This document shows, piece after piece, positions 1-8,727 of a stretch of DNA of 64,000 nucleotides. The translations under genes were made by a program, and so were the position numbers. The notes below the pieces were generated by a model. It saw only the letters and a list, made by a program, of their open reading frames with translations. It did no database searches and was not told where the DNA came from. The stretch's first letter is position 1; each line of letters opens with the position of its first letter. The stretch lies in the NCBI GenBank assembly GCA_963804495.1, contig CAWDQN010000005.1, positions 481,550 to 545,549 on the forward strand. Reading direction: 5' to 3'. Source of the DNA: Rhodovastum sp963804495. Its GTDB lineage: Bacteria; Pseudomonadota; Alphaproteobacteria; Acetobacterales; Acetobacteraceae.

Positions 1-39
1 TCCCTTGCATGCTGCGCCGCAGCAAACCATGCTCCCGGT

Positions 40-1155
40 ATGGACACGCACACCACCGAAGCAATCGTCATCGGCGCCGGGATCGCCGGGGCGACCGCGG
101 CCGCGCAGATCGCCGCCGACCGCCGCGTTACCCTTATCGAAGCCGAGGACCAGCCCGGCTACCATACGACCGGCCGTTCCGCGGCCATGTGGATCCTGAA
201 CTACGGCCCCGCTGATGTGCGCGTGCTGACCGGCCTGTCGCGGGGTTTCTTCCAGACCCCGCCGGAAGGCTTCACTGAAGCGAAGCTGATGTCGAAGCGG
301 CCGCTGTGCTTCCTCGCACCGCCCGAACAGGTGCCCGCCCTGCGGGTGTTGCTCGCCGAGGGCATCGGGGTGCGGGAGATTTCGGTGACCGAGGCGCGGG
401 CGATGGTGCCGGTGCTGCGGCCGGACTACGCGGTCGCGGCGGCCGTCGAGGACGACGCGTTCGACGTGGATGTGGCCGCCCTGCACCAGGGCTTCCTGCG
501 CCTGCTGCGTCGCCGCGATGGCATTCTGGCGTTGCGCAGCCGGGCCGGACGCATCGAGCGGCGTGGCGGGCTGTGGGAGGTTGAGGTCACCGGCGGCGGC
601 GTGTTCCGCGCGCCGGTCGTGGTGAACGCCGCCGGCGCCTGGGGCGATGAGGTGGCGGTCCAGGCCGGGGTGGCGCCGCTGCGCCTGCAACCCAAGCGCC
701 GCACCGGCGTGATCATCGACCCTGCGCCGTGGGACGTGAGCGGCTGGCCGCTGGTATATGATGTGGCCCACACATGGTATGTCCGCACCGAGGCGCGCAG
801 CCGGCTGATGGTGACCCCCTGCGATGAGACCGACATGACGCCGCACGACGTGCAGCCGGAGGAACTCGACGTGGCGATCGGCATCGACCGCATGCAGCAG
901 GCGCTGGACATCGCGGTGCGCCGGGTCGAGCGATCCTGGGCGGGTTTGCGCACCTTCACGCCGGACCGCAGCCTGGCGATCGGCTGGGATGGCGCGGCGG
1001 AAGGGTTCCTGTGGTGCGTCGGGCAGGGCGGCTACGGTATCCAGACCTCGCCGGCGGCGGGGCGGCTGGTGGCCGATCTTGTTGCCGGTCGGGATCCGGG
1101 ACCGGCCGCGGAGGTGCTTCCCATGGTGAACCCGGCGCGGTTCACTGCCATATAG
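40..1155 (+). CDS. FAD-dependent oxidoreductase, DAO family (D-amino acid / D-arginine dehydrogenase-like)
   Basis: A flavoprotein of the D-amino-acid oxidase superfamily, 371 residues, the usual length. The N-terminus carries the dinucleotide-binding GAGIAG motif at residues 12-17, followed by an acidic residue closing the second beta strand (LIEAE) and the segment GYHTTGRSAA near residue 41, which is typical of the DauA/D-arginine dehydrogenase-like branch. The C-terminal half has the family's second FAD-contact region ending in a glycine-rich stretch (GQGGYGIQTSP). Such enzymes oxidatively deaminate D-amino acids or glycine derivatives in the cytosol and pass electrons to O2 or the respiratory chain; the substrate cannot be read from the sequence. 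The gene stands just upstream of, and on the same strand as, the transglutaminase cluster, 41 bp away, so co-transcription is possible. No N-terminal signal peptide is seen. Confidence 0.85.
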   Translation: MDTHTTEAIVIGAGIAGATAAAQIAADRRVTLIEAEDQPGYHTTGRSAAMWILNYGPADVRVLTGLSRGFFQTPPEGFTEAKLMSKRPLCFLAPPEQVPALRVLLAEGIGVREISVTEARAMVPVLRPDYAVAAAVEDDAFDVDVAALHQGFLRLLRRRDGILALRSRAGRIERRGGLWEVEVTGGGVFRAPVVVNAAGAWGDEVAVQAGVAPLRLQPKRRTGVIIDPAPWDVSGWPLVYDVAHTWYVRTEARSRLMVTPCDETDMTPHDVQPEELDVAIGIDRMQQALDIAVRRVERSWAGLRTFTPDRSLAIGWDGAAEGFLWCVGQGGYGIQTSPAAGRLVADLVAGRDPGPAAEVLPMVNPARFTAI

Positions 1156-1196
1156 GGACTCAGAGGCAATCGTTCGGTTATGCCGCCAGGAGAGTC

Positions 1197-4100
1197 ATGT
1201 CGATTCATGTTGCGCTGACGCATCGCACTTCCTACCGGTACGACAGGGCCGTCACTGCGGGGCCGCAGACCATCCGCCTGCGGCCGGCGCCGCATGCGCG
1301 CACGCCGATCCTGTCCTATGCGCTGACGATCGCGCCGAAGCCGCATTTTCTGAACTGGCAGCAGGACCCGCAGGGCAATTTCCTCGCCCGCGTGGTGTTT
1401 CCCGAAAAGATCACCCATTTCGACGTGACCGTCGATCTGACCGCCGATCTGGCGACCGTCAACCCGTTCGACTTTTTCCTGGAGCCGGAGGCGGAAGACT
1501 GGCCGTTCGTCTACGATCCGATCCTCGACAACGAGCTGGCGCCTTTCCGGCGGATCGACCCGCCGGGGCCGTTGCTGGCCGCACTGCTGGCCGAGGTGCC
1601 GCGCGAGACGCTGCGCACCGTGGACATGCTGGTGGATGTCAACCGCCGGGTGCAGGAGCGCATATCCTATATCGTGCGCCTGGAGCCGGGGGTGTGGACC
1701 CCCGAGCAGACGCTGGCGGCCGGCAAGGGGAGTTGCCGGGATTCCGCCTGGCTGCTGGTGCAGCTGCTTCGCCATCTGGGCTATGCGGCGCGCTTTGTGT
1801 CAGGCTACCTGATTCAGCTGGTGGGCGACGTGAAGCCGCTGGAAGGGCCGGAAGGGCCGAGTGCCGACTTCACCGACCTGCACGCCTGGACCGAGGTGTA
1901 CCTGCCCGGCGCCGGCTGGATCGGGCTGGACCCGACCTCGGGGCTGATGGCGGGCGAGGGCCATATTCCGCTGGCGGCCAGCCCCGACCCGCAATCGGCG
2001 GCCCCGGTCACCGGCATGACCGAGCCTTGCGAGGTCACCTTCGACTTCGCCATGTCGATTTCCCGCATTCGGGAAACGCCGCGGGTAACGAAGCCGTACA
2101 CCGACCGGCAATGGCAAGACATTCTGGCGGCCGGCGCGCGCGTGGACCGGGCGCTGGCCGCCGGCGAGGTGCGGCTGACTTTCGGCGGTGAGCCGACCTT
2201 CGTCTGCGCCACCGACCAGGAAGCGCCGGAATGGAACACCGCCGCCCTCGGCCCGACCAAGCGGCGCTACGCCAGCCGGCTGCTGCGCCGGCTGGTTGCT
2301 TTGTGGTCGCCGGGGGCGGCGCTGCATCACGGCCAGGGCAAACAGTATCCCGGTGAGCAACTGCCGCGTTGGGCCCTGTCGGCGCATTGGCGGGCGGATG
2401 GCGAGAAGGTCTGGCTGGACCCGGGGCTGCTGGCCGACCCCGAGCGCACGCGCGACACCGCGACCGCCGAAACCGCGTCCCGCTTTGCCACCCTGCTGGC
2501 AGAGCGGCTGCAGCTCGATCCGGCGATGGTGATCCCGGCGCATGAGGATGTGCAGTACTACCTGTGGAAGGAGGGCCGGCTGCCGGCCAACGTGGTGGCC
2601 GAGGACAGCCGGTTGCGCGAGCCGCTGGAGCGGGCGCGCATGGCGCAGGTGTTCGGCCAGGGCCTGGCCTCGCCGGTCGGCAGCGTGCTGCCGCTGCGCC
2701 GCTCGCCGGATGGCACGCGCTGGCAGACCGGACGCTGGTACCTGCGCGGTGGCACCCTGTTCCTGATCCCCGGCGACAGCCCGATCGGCTACCGGCTGCC
2801 GCTGGACAGCCTGCCCTGGGCCGACCCGAACAGCATCGAGCCGGTCTTCGAGCCCGATCCGTTCGCTGCCGTGGGCAAGCTGCCCGCACAGGCCATCCTG
2901 CGGGCCCGCCGCGCCGTCGGCAGCGGCATCGCCGGAGCGGTGACGTTCGAACCGGTGCCGCAAGACCCGCCGCAGCCCGGCCGGCCGGAGCCGGGAGTGG
3001 TGCGCACCGCCCTCACGGTGGAGTTGCGCGGCGGGTTGCTGCACGTGTTCTTCCCGCCGCTGGTACAGGCCGAGGACTGGTTGGACCTGGTCGCCGCCGT
3101 CGAGGCCACGTCGATGGAACTGGGGCACCCGGTGGTGCTGGAGGGCTACACCCCGCCTTCCGACGCGCGGCTGCTGGATTTCTCGGTCACCCCCGACCCG
3201 GGCGTCATCGAGGTGAACGTCCATCCGGCGCGCAGCTGGGCCGAGCATGTCGAGCGCACGGTGCAGCTGTATGAGGAGGCCCGGCAGGTCGGGCTGGCGG
3301 CCGAGAAATTCATGATCGACGGGCGCCATGTCGGCACCGGCGGCGGCAACCACGTGGTGATGGGCGGCGCGACGGTGGAGGAAAGCCCGTTCCTGCGCCG
3401 GCCGGACCTGCTGAAGAGCCTGCTGGGCTTCTGGCACAACCATCCAAGCCTGTCCTTCCTGTTCAGCGGCCTGTTCATCGGCCCGACCAGCCAGCATCCG
3501 CGGGTGGACGAGGCGCGCGACAATTCGATCAACGAGCTGGAGATCGCCTTCGCCCAGATCGCGCCCTTGCGCGCCACGCCGCCCTGGATGACCGACCGGC
3601 TGTTCCGCAACATCCTGGCGGACATGACCGGCAACACCCATCGCACCGAGTTCTGCATCGACAAGATGTACGATCCGAACGGACCGGGCGGCCGGCGGGG
3701 TCTGGTGGAGTTCCGCGCCTTCGAGATGCCGCCGCATGCCCGCATGTCGGCCGCCCAGATGCTGCTGATGCGCTCAGCGGTGGCGGCGTTCTGGCAGCAC
3801 CCGTATGAGCGCCGCATGGTGCGCTGGGGTACCAGGCTGCACGACGATTTCCTGCTGCCGCATTTCTGCCTGCAGGATTTCCGCGAGGTGCTGGAGGAAT
3901 TAGGCGCGCTTGGCTTCCCGCTGGAGGCCTCCTGGTTCGACCCGCATGCGGAATTCCGCTTCCCGCAGATCGGCATCACCACCTTGCGCGGGGTGGAGCT
4001 GGAGCTGCGGCACGCGCTGGAACCATGGCATGTGCTGGGCGAGGATGCCGCCCCCGGCGGCACCGCGCGCTATGTCGATTCCTCGGCCGAGAGGGTGCAG

Positions 4101-4502
4101 GCACGGGTGACGGGCTGGGTGCCGGAGCGGTATGTTCTCGCCTGTAACGGGGTGGCGGTGCCGCTCACGCCGACCGACGTGGTGGGGGAATACGTGGCCG
4201 GGGTTCGCTTCAAGGCGTGGCAGCCGCCGAATGCGCTGCATCCGACCATCGCGGCGCAGGTGCCGCTGGTGTTCGATGTCTACGACCGCTGGTCCGGCCG
4301 CAGCCTGGGCGGGGTGTCGCACCATGTGGCGCACCCGGGCGGGCGCAACTACGACACATTCCCGGTCAACGCCAACGAGGCCGAGGCGCGGCGGCGCTCG
4401 CGTTTCTTTGCCTTTGGCCACACGCCGGGGGCCATGCCGGGGCCGCGCGCGTCGGTCGGCGCCGAGCATCCGCGCACGCTGGACCTTCGCCGTTACGCCT
4501 GA
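1197..4502 (+). CDS. Transglutaminase-like protein with C-terminal DUF2126
   Basis: A 1101-residue protein joining a bacterial transglutaminase N-terminal beta domain, a transglutaminase-like cysteine peptidase core and a long DUF2126 region. The catalytic triad is visible: Cys180 in GKGSCRDSA, His229 in LHAWTEVYL and Asp245 in GLDPTSG. The start at 1197 was chosen over the upstream in-frame codon at 1011 because the protein then begins with the family's MSIHVALTHRTSYRYD and because AGGAGAG lies six bases before the ATG. Together with the next two genes it forms a conserved cluster predicted in the literature (comparative genomics of amidoligases) to make and process a small peptide or amide-linked modification; the product is unknown. 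It is cytoplasmic by appearance, with no signal peptide. Stop to next start is 84 bp. Confidence 0.88.
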   Translation: MSIHVALTHRTSYRYDRAVTAGPQTIRLRPAPHARTPILSYALTIAPKPHFLNWQQDPQGNFLARVVFPEKITHFDVTVDLTADLATVNPFDFFLEPEAEDWPFVYDPILDNELAPFRRIDPPGPLLAALLAEVPRETLRTVDMLVDVNRRVQERISYIVRLEPGVWTPEQTLAAGKGSCRDSAWLLVQLLRHLGYAARFVSGYLIQLVGDVKPLEGPEGPSADFTDLHAWTEVYLPGAGWIGLDPTSGLMAGEGHIPLAASPDPQSAAPVTGMTEPCEVTFDFAMSISRIRETPRVTKPYTDRQWQDILAAGARVDRALAAGEVRLTFGGEPTFVCATDQEAPEWNTAALGPTKRRYASRLLRRLVALWSPGAALHHGQGKQYPGEQLPRWALSAHWRADGEKVWLDPGLLADPERTRDTATAETASRFATLLAERLQLDPAMVIPAHEDVQYYLWKEGRLPANVVAEDSRLREPLERARMAQVFGQGLASPVGSVLPLRRSPDGTRWQTGRWYLRGGTLFLIPGDSPIGYRLPLDSLPWADPNSIEPVFEPDPFAAVGKLPAQAILRARRAVGSGIAGAVTFEPVPQDPPQPGRPEPGVVRTALTVELRGGLLHVFFPPLVQAEDWLDLVAAVEATSMELGHPVVLEGYTPPSDARLLDFSVTPDPGVIEVNVHPARSWAEHVERTVQLYEEARQVGLAAEKFMIDGRHVGTGGGNHVVMGGATVEESPFLRRPDLLKSLLGFWHNHPSLSFLFSGLFIGPTSQHPRVDEARDNSINELEIAFAQIAPLRATPPWMTDRLFRNILADMTGNTHRTEFCIDKMYDPNGPGGRRGLVEFRAFEMPPHARMSAAQMLLMRSAVAAFWQHPYERRMVRWGTRLHDDFLLPHFCLQDFREVLEELGALGFPLEASWFDPHAEFRFPQIGITTLRGVELELRHALEPWHVLGEDAAPGGTARYVDSSAERVQARVTGWVPERYVLACNGVAVPLTPTDVVGEYVAGVRFKAWQPPNALHPTIAAQVPLVFDVYDRWSGRSLGGVSHHVAHPGGRNYDTFPVNANEAEARRRSRFFAFGHTPGAMPGPRASVGAEHPRTLDLRRYA

Positions 4503-4586
4503 GATCGATGGCATGGTGACGCGCGTACCCGATCCATCGCCGTGCTCCGGTGCCCGGGTTTCGCGGGCGGGCCAGGGAATGCCGCT

Positions 4587-7100
4587 GTGAACGCGCCCGC
4601 GCCGTCCCAGCCGGGCCTGGACGAAATGGTCGACGGCACCGGCCGGCTGCGACCGCACTGGCGTGGCGTGCTGGAGGCGTTCATGGCCCTCGGCGAGGGC
4701 GGCCTCGCCGAGCGGGGGCGGCGGCTGGAGCGCGCCTTCGTGGAAGAGGGCATCGCCAGCGTGCTGCCGGGCTCGGCCGGGCGGCCCTGGCACTGCGACC
4801 CGGTGCCGCTGCCGCTGCCGGCGGCCGAGTTCCGCGCGCTGGAGGCGGGGCTGGCGCAGCGCGCCCGCCTGCTCGCCCTGGTGCTGGAAGACATCTACGG
4901 CAGGCAGGATGCGGCCTGCGAAGGGATTCTGCCGCCGGCGCTGGTATTCGCCAACCCGGGCTTTCTGCGCCCGTGCCGGTACACCCTGAATGCCCCGCTG
5001 CTCCACAGCTACGCGGCCGATCTGATCCGCGGGCCGGACGGTGGCTGGCGGGTGCTGGCCGATCGCACCGCCGCCACCGGCGGGGCCGGCTATGCGCGGG
5101 AAAACCGCCGCCTGCTGTCGCGGGTGCTGCCCGAGGCGTTCCGACCGCTGCAGCTGCGCCAGCTGCGACCGTTCTTCGACATCTGGCAGGATTCGCTGCG
5201 CCGGCTGGCGCCACCCGGCCGGCCCAATCCGACCGTGGCGCTGCTCACCCCGGGCACCACCTCGCCGCAATGGTTCGAGCACATGTTCCTGGCGCGCGAA
5301 TTGTCCTGCGCGCTGGTCGAGGGCGGCGATCTGACCGTGCGCGGCGGAGCGGTGTTTCTCAAGACGCTCAAGGGGCTGCAGCAGGTGGACGTGCTGCTGC
5401 GCCGGCTCGACGGGCGGATGATCGACCCGCTGGAAATGGAGGCCGGCAGCCTGCTGGGGGTGACCGGGCTGATCGACGCGCTGCGCCAGGGCAGCGTGCG
5501 GATTGCCAACGATCCCGGCTCCGGCTTGGTGGAGGCGCCGGCACTGTCGGCGTACCTGCCTGCCTTGTGCCGCCAGCTGCTCGGCGAGGAGCTGGCGCTG
5601 CCCGGCGTGGAGACGCTCTGGCTGGGCGACGCCACGCTCCGCGCTTCGGTGCTGCGCGAGACATCCGCCTGGCGGGTCATGCCGGCGATGGACAGCACGG
5701 TGGCGCCGGTGCTGATGTCGGCGCTGCCCATGGCGGCACGCGCGGAGCTGATGACGCGCATCGAGGCGCGACCCTGGGAATGGGCGGCCAGCCGCCTGAT
5801 GCCGCCCTCGGTCGCGCCCTGCGTGGACGGCAAGCAGCTGGCGCCGCGGCCGGTGGTGCTGCGGCTGTTCATGGTGCACGACGGACTGGCTTGGCGGGCC
5901 ATGCCGGGCGGCCTCGCCCGGATTGTCGACGAGGCGGAGTGGCTGACCGGCCGGCCGCCGCCGGTGGGGGTGTCCAAGGACGTCTGGGTGCTCAGCGAGG
6001 ACAGCAGCGACCTGGTCGGTCCGCCGGCGCTGCCGGTGCCCGCCCTGAAGCTGCGCCGCACCGCCGGCGACCTGCCCAGCCGCGTGGCCGATAACCTGTT
6101 CTGGCTGGGGCGCTACGTCGAGCGGCTCGACCGGGTGGCGCGGCTGGGACGGGCGGCGCTGCAGCGCCTGGTGCGCACCAGCACGCTGCTGCCGCACGAA
6201 CTGATGGAGCTGCAGGTGCTGACCGAATGCCTTGCCGAGGCCGGGCTGGTGCCGGCCAAGGAGGAGGAGGGGGCGCCGGTGCCGGCCAGGGCGGTGACCG
6301 GCCTTGCCGAGATCCTGCTACGGACGGTGCGCGAGGGCGGCAAAGTCGCCCGTATGTTCGCCAACGTCGCGCGCCTGACCGAGGGCGTGCGCGACCGGCT
6401 GACCGGGGAGATGTACGCCACCTTCACCACCACCCTGCGGGCGGCCCGCGCGGATGCCAGCGCCGCCGGGCGCAGCCTGGACGGGCTGGCCCATGGCATG
6501 GTCGGCATCAACCGGTTCGCCACCGCGGTGGCGGGGGTTGCCGCCGAGAACATGGTGCGCGGCGGCGGCTGGCTGTTCCTTGATCTCGGGCGGCGTCTGG
6601 AGCGCGGCTGGGCGGTGGCCGGGGAGGTGGCGATCGCGCTCGACCAGCCGCCGGCGCGCGTCGAGGCCGGGCTGCGGCTGGTGCTGGAGCTGTGCAACTC
6701 GGCGATCACCTACCGCAGCCGGTATTTCGATGTGCTGCAGCCGGCGCCGGTGCTCGATCTCGTGCTGGCCGACCAGGGCAACCCGCGCGGTCTTGGTTTC
6801 CAGCTGGCGCAGATGCACACCCTGCTGGACGAGCTCGGCGGCGAAGGCGGGCCGCGCGAGTTGCTGGCCGGCACGGCGGCCGGGCTGCTGGCCGAGGCCG
6901 AGATGATCGTCAATTCGGTGCTGGCCGCGGCCGATCAGTCGGTGGCGGCGTCTGCCCTGCCGCCGCGGTTGGAGGCGATGGCGGACGGTGTGGCGGCGCT
7001 GTCGGACCGCATCACGAGGCGCTATTTCGCTCTGCTGCCGGCGGCGCAGACGCTGGGCTGGTCGGCCGAGGGCGCGACGGCGCTGAAGGGGGCGGCGTGA
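4587..7100 (+). CDS. Circularly permuted ATP-grasp protein fused to alpha-E domain
   Basis: An 837-residue fusion of a circularly permuted type-2 ATP-grasp ligase (roughly residues 1-475, with the conserved segments GRQDAACEGILP and SAYLPALCRQLLGEEL) and an alpha-E helical domain (from about residue 495, starting SRVADNLFWLGRYVERLDR). ATP-grasp enzymes of this branch are expected to activate a carboxylate and form an amide bond; alpha-E proteins always accompany them and their biochemical role is not established. I chose GTG at 4587 because AGGGAA sits seven bases upstream; an in-frame ATG at 4542 is the alternative and would add 15 residues. The stop codon overlaps the GTG start of the next transglutaminase by three bases, so the genes are translationally coupled. 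Confidence 0.85.
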   Translation: MNAPAPSQPGLDEMVDGTGRLRPHWRGVLEAFMALGEGGLAERGRRLERAFVEEGIASVLPGSAGRPWHCDPVPLPLPAAEFRALEAGLAQRARLLALVLEDIYGRQDAACEGILPPALVFANPGFLRPCRYTLNAPLLHSYAADLIRGPDGGWRVLADRTAATGGAGYARENRRLLSRVLPEAFRPLQLRQLRPFFDIWQDSLRRLAPPGRPNPTVALLTPGTTSPQWFEHMFLARELSCALVEGGDLTVRGGAVFLKTLKGLQQVDVLLRRLDGRMIDPLEMEAGSLLGVTGLIDALRQGSVRIANDPGSGLVEAPALSAYLPALCRQLLGEELALPGVETLWLGDATLRASVLRETSAWRVMPAMDSTVAPVLMSALPMAARAELMTRIEARPWEWAASRLMPPSVAPCVDGKQLAPRPVVLRLFMVHDGLAWRAMPGGLARIVDEAEWLTGRPPPVGVSKDVWVLSEDSSDLVGPPALPVPALKLRRTAGDLPSRVADNLFWLGRYVERLDRVARLGRAALQRLVRTSTLLPHELMELQVLTECLAEAGLVPAKEEEGAPVPARAVTGLAEILLRTVREGGKVARMFANVARLTEGVRDRLTGEMYATFTTTLRAARADASAAGRSLDGLAHGMVGINRFATAVAGVAAENMVRGGGWLFLDLGRRLERGWAVAGEVAIALDQPPARVEAGLRLVLELCNSAITYRSRYFDVLQPAPVLDLVLADQGNPRGLGFQLAQMHTLLDELGGEGGPRELLAGTAAGLLAEAEMIVNSVLAAADQSVAASALPPRLEAMADGVAALSDRITRRYFALLPAAQTLGWSAEGATALKGAA

Positions 7101-8041
7101 GATACCGGGTGCGCCACGTCACCGCTTACGCCTATGCCAAGCCGGTCGATCTGGCCAGCCACATGCTGCATCTGACGCCGCGCGCTTTGCCGGGGCAGAC
7201 GGTGGTGTCGGCCACACTGCGGGCGACGCCGCTGCCGTCGCGGGTGACCACGGCCGATGACCATTTCGGTAATCACACGACCTGGATGTTCCTCGACCTG
7301 CCGCACAAGCGGTTCGAGGTGGTGGTGGACGCCGAGGTCGAGGTCGGTTTTCCGCGTCCGCCGCCGGCCCGCTCCACCTTGCCGTGGGAGCAGGTGGTCG
7401 CCGGGCTGCGCGCCTGCCCGCGCGGCGACGCCTGGCGGGCCGCCGAGTTCACCTTCGACAGTCCGCTGGCGCCGGCCGACCGCGCGGCGGGGCTGTACGC
7501 GCGGCACAGCTTCCCGCCCGGCAGGCCGGTGCTGGAGGGGCTGCTGGACCTGAATGCGCGCATCCGCAGCGATTTCGCCTTCCGCACCAACGTCACCACC
7601 ATCGTGACTCCGGTCGCGCGGGTGCTGGCCCAGCGCGCTGGCGTCTGCCAGGACTTCACGCATGTGATGGTCGCCGGGCTGCGGGCGCTCGGGCTGCCCG
7701 CCCGCTACGTGTCCGGCTATTTGCGGACGCGTCCGCCGCCGGGCCAGGCGGCGCGGCGCGGTGCCGATGCCTCGCACGCCTGGGTGGGGGCCTGGCTGGG
7801 CCCCGAGCACGGCTGGGTCGATCTTGACCCGACCAACAACCTGGTGGTGCACGACGAACATGTCGTGCTGGCCTGGGGCCGCGACTACGGCGATATCAGC
7901 CCGGTGCGCGGTGTGATCCTCGGGGGTGGCGAGCACACGGTGACGGTGGGGGTCGATCTGGAGCCGGTGATGGCGATGGATGCGGCCATGCCCAACGGGA
8001 GGAAGGAAGACCAGGGCTCTGCCCTGGACCCCGCACCTTAG
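7097..8041 (+). CDS. Transglutaminase-like protein (third gene of the ATP-grasp cluster)
   Basis: A 314-residue transglutaminase-family protein with an N-terminal beta domain (RYRVRHVTAYAYAKPV) and a core with Cys184 in GVCQDFTH, His227 in SHAWVGAW and Asp244 in DLDPTNN. It starts at a GTG inside the stop codon of the ATP-grasp/alpha-E gene. The last 15 residues (NGRKEDQGSALDPAP) do not belong to the family: they are translated from a copy of the GC-rich dispersed repeat at about 8000, and the stop codon is the first triplet of the adjoining hairpin. The enzyme probably cleaves or transfers an amide made by the ATP-grasp partner; this is inference from gene association. Confidence 0.87.
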   Translation: MRYRVRHVTAYAYAKPVDLASHMLHLTPRALPGQTVVSATLRATPLPSRVTTADDHFGNHTTWMFLDLPHKRFEVVVDAEVEVGFPRPPPARSTLPWEQVVAGLRACPRGDAWRAAEFTFDSPLAPADRAAGLYARHSFPPGRPVLEGLLDLNARIRSDFAFRTNVTTIVTPVARVLAQRAGVCQDFTHVMVAGLRALGLPARYVSGYLRTRPPPGQAARRGADASHAWVGAWLGPEHGWVDLDPTNNLVVHDEHVVLAWGRDYGDISPVRGVILGGGEHTVTVGVDLEPVMAMDAAMPNGRKEDQGSALDPAP

Positions 8042-8185
8042 ACAGTCGTCATGAGAGCGAGGGGTGAGGAGGCGTCACAAACATTTCCTCACCCCCTCTC
8101 ATGACAACTGTCAAAAAGTAACGGGTTCCAAGGGGCCGCCGCCCCTTGGCGGGTCCAGGGCAGAGCCCTGGTCTTCCTTCCTCTC
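8000..8185. repeat. Composite palindromic repeat element, copy 1
   Basis: Three parts are visible. A left GC-rich unit at 8000-8033 holds the palindromic core CCAGGGCTCTGCCCTGG. A lower-GC hairpin at 8041-8112 has arms reading GACAGTCGTCATGAGAG and its near-complement, with the loop GGCGTCACAAACAT. A right unit at 8124-8185 is the left unit in inverted orientation, ending in CTTCCTTCCTCTC, preceded by AAGGGGCCGCCGCCCCTT. The same architecture recurs at 24095-24328. No protein is encoded within it. The element lies between two co-directional genes and supplies the end of the upstream one. MITE-like mobility is inferred from the dispersed copies. Confidence 0.75.
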
Positions 8186-8245
8186 GTTGGGCACGGCCCC
8201 GCATTCCTGTATTGTTGCGTGCGTGACCCAGGAGGGCACCATCAA

Positions 8246-8704
8246 ATGAGCTATGTCGAACGGGTTCTGCAACCTGGCGAGCATGTGAAGGCGCGCGGGA
8301 CGATCCACTGGGTGATCTACCTGAGCGGTCTGATCGTCCTGGGTGTCGCGGTGGTCGTGTATATCGCCGCGCTGGCGGCGCCGTCCTTCGCGCCGGCGCT
8401 GGATATCTTCACGGCGGCGTTGCTGGCGCTCTGTTCGCTCCTGCTGCTGAGTGCCTGGCTGCACAAATACGGCACCGAAATTGCCGTCACCAATCACCGG
8501 GCGATCTACAAATCCGGCATCTTGAGCCGCCGCACGGTGGAGATGAACCTGGACCAGATCGAATCCGTGGAGGTGCACCAGTCCATCCTGGGCCGCCTGC
8601 TGGGGTACGGGGATATTGCCGTGCATGGCACTGGCGAAGGCATCGAAAATATCAGCATGGTGGCGGACCCGCTGACGGTGCGCAGCGCCATCACCGCGCG
8701 CTGA
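8246..8704 (+). CDS. PH domain-containing membrane protein (YdbT/DUF304-like)
   Basis: A 152-residue protein beginning with a short cytoplasmic segment that contains LQPGEHVKARG, then two transmembrane helices (about residues 25-45 and 52-72), then a bacterial pleckstrin-homology domain with the usual IAVTNHRAIYKSGILSRRT and MNLDQIESVEVHQS segments. These small bPH_2 proteins are widespread; their function is unknown. Start at 8246 is supported by GGAGGG eight to ten bases upstream; an in-frame ATG-like start at 8219 is less likely. It follows the composite repeat and is probably transcribed on its own, since the next gene is convergent. Confidence 0.8.
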   Translation: MSYVERVLQPGEHVKARGTIHWVIYLSGLIVLGVAVVVYIAALAAPSFAPALDIFTAALLALCSLLLLSAWLHKYGTEIAVTNHRAIYKSGILSRRTVEMNLDQIESVEVHQSILGRLLGYGDIAVHGTGEGIENISMVADPLTVRSAITAR

Positions 8705-8727
8705 GCGTCCGGCGCCGGGGGTGCCCG

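Noticed and set aside
1800..6197. Long minus-strand open frames (645 and 765 codons) opposite the transglutaminase and ATP-grasp genes
   Set aside because: They are rich in Gln, Arg, His and Pro, have no domain or start signal, and lie wholly antisense to recognisable genes; long shadow frames are expected at this GC.
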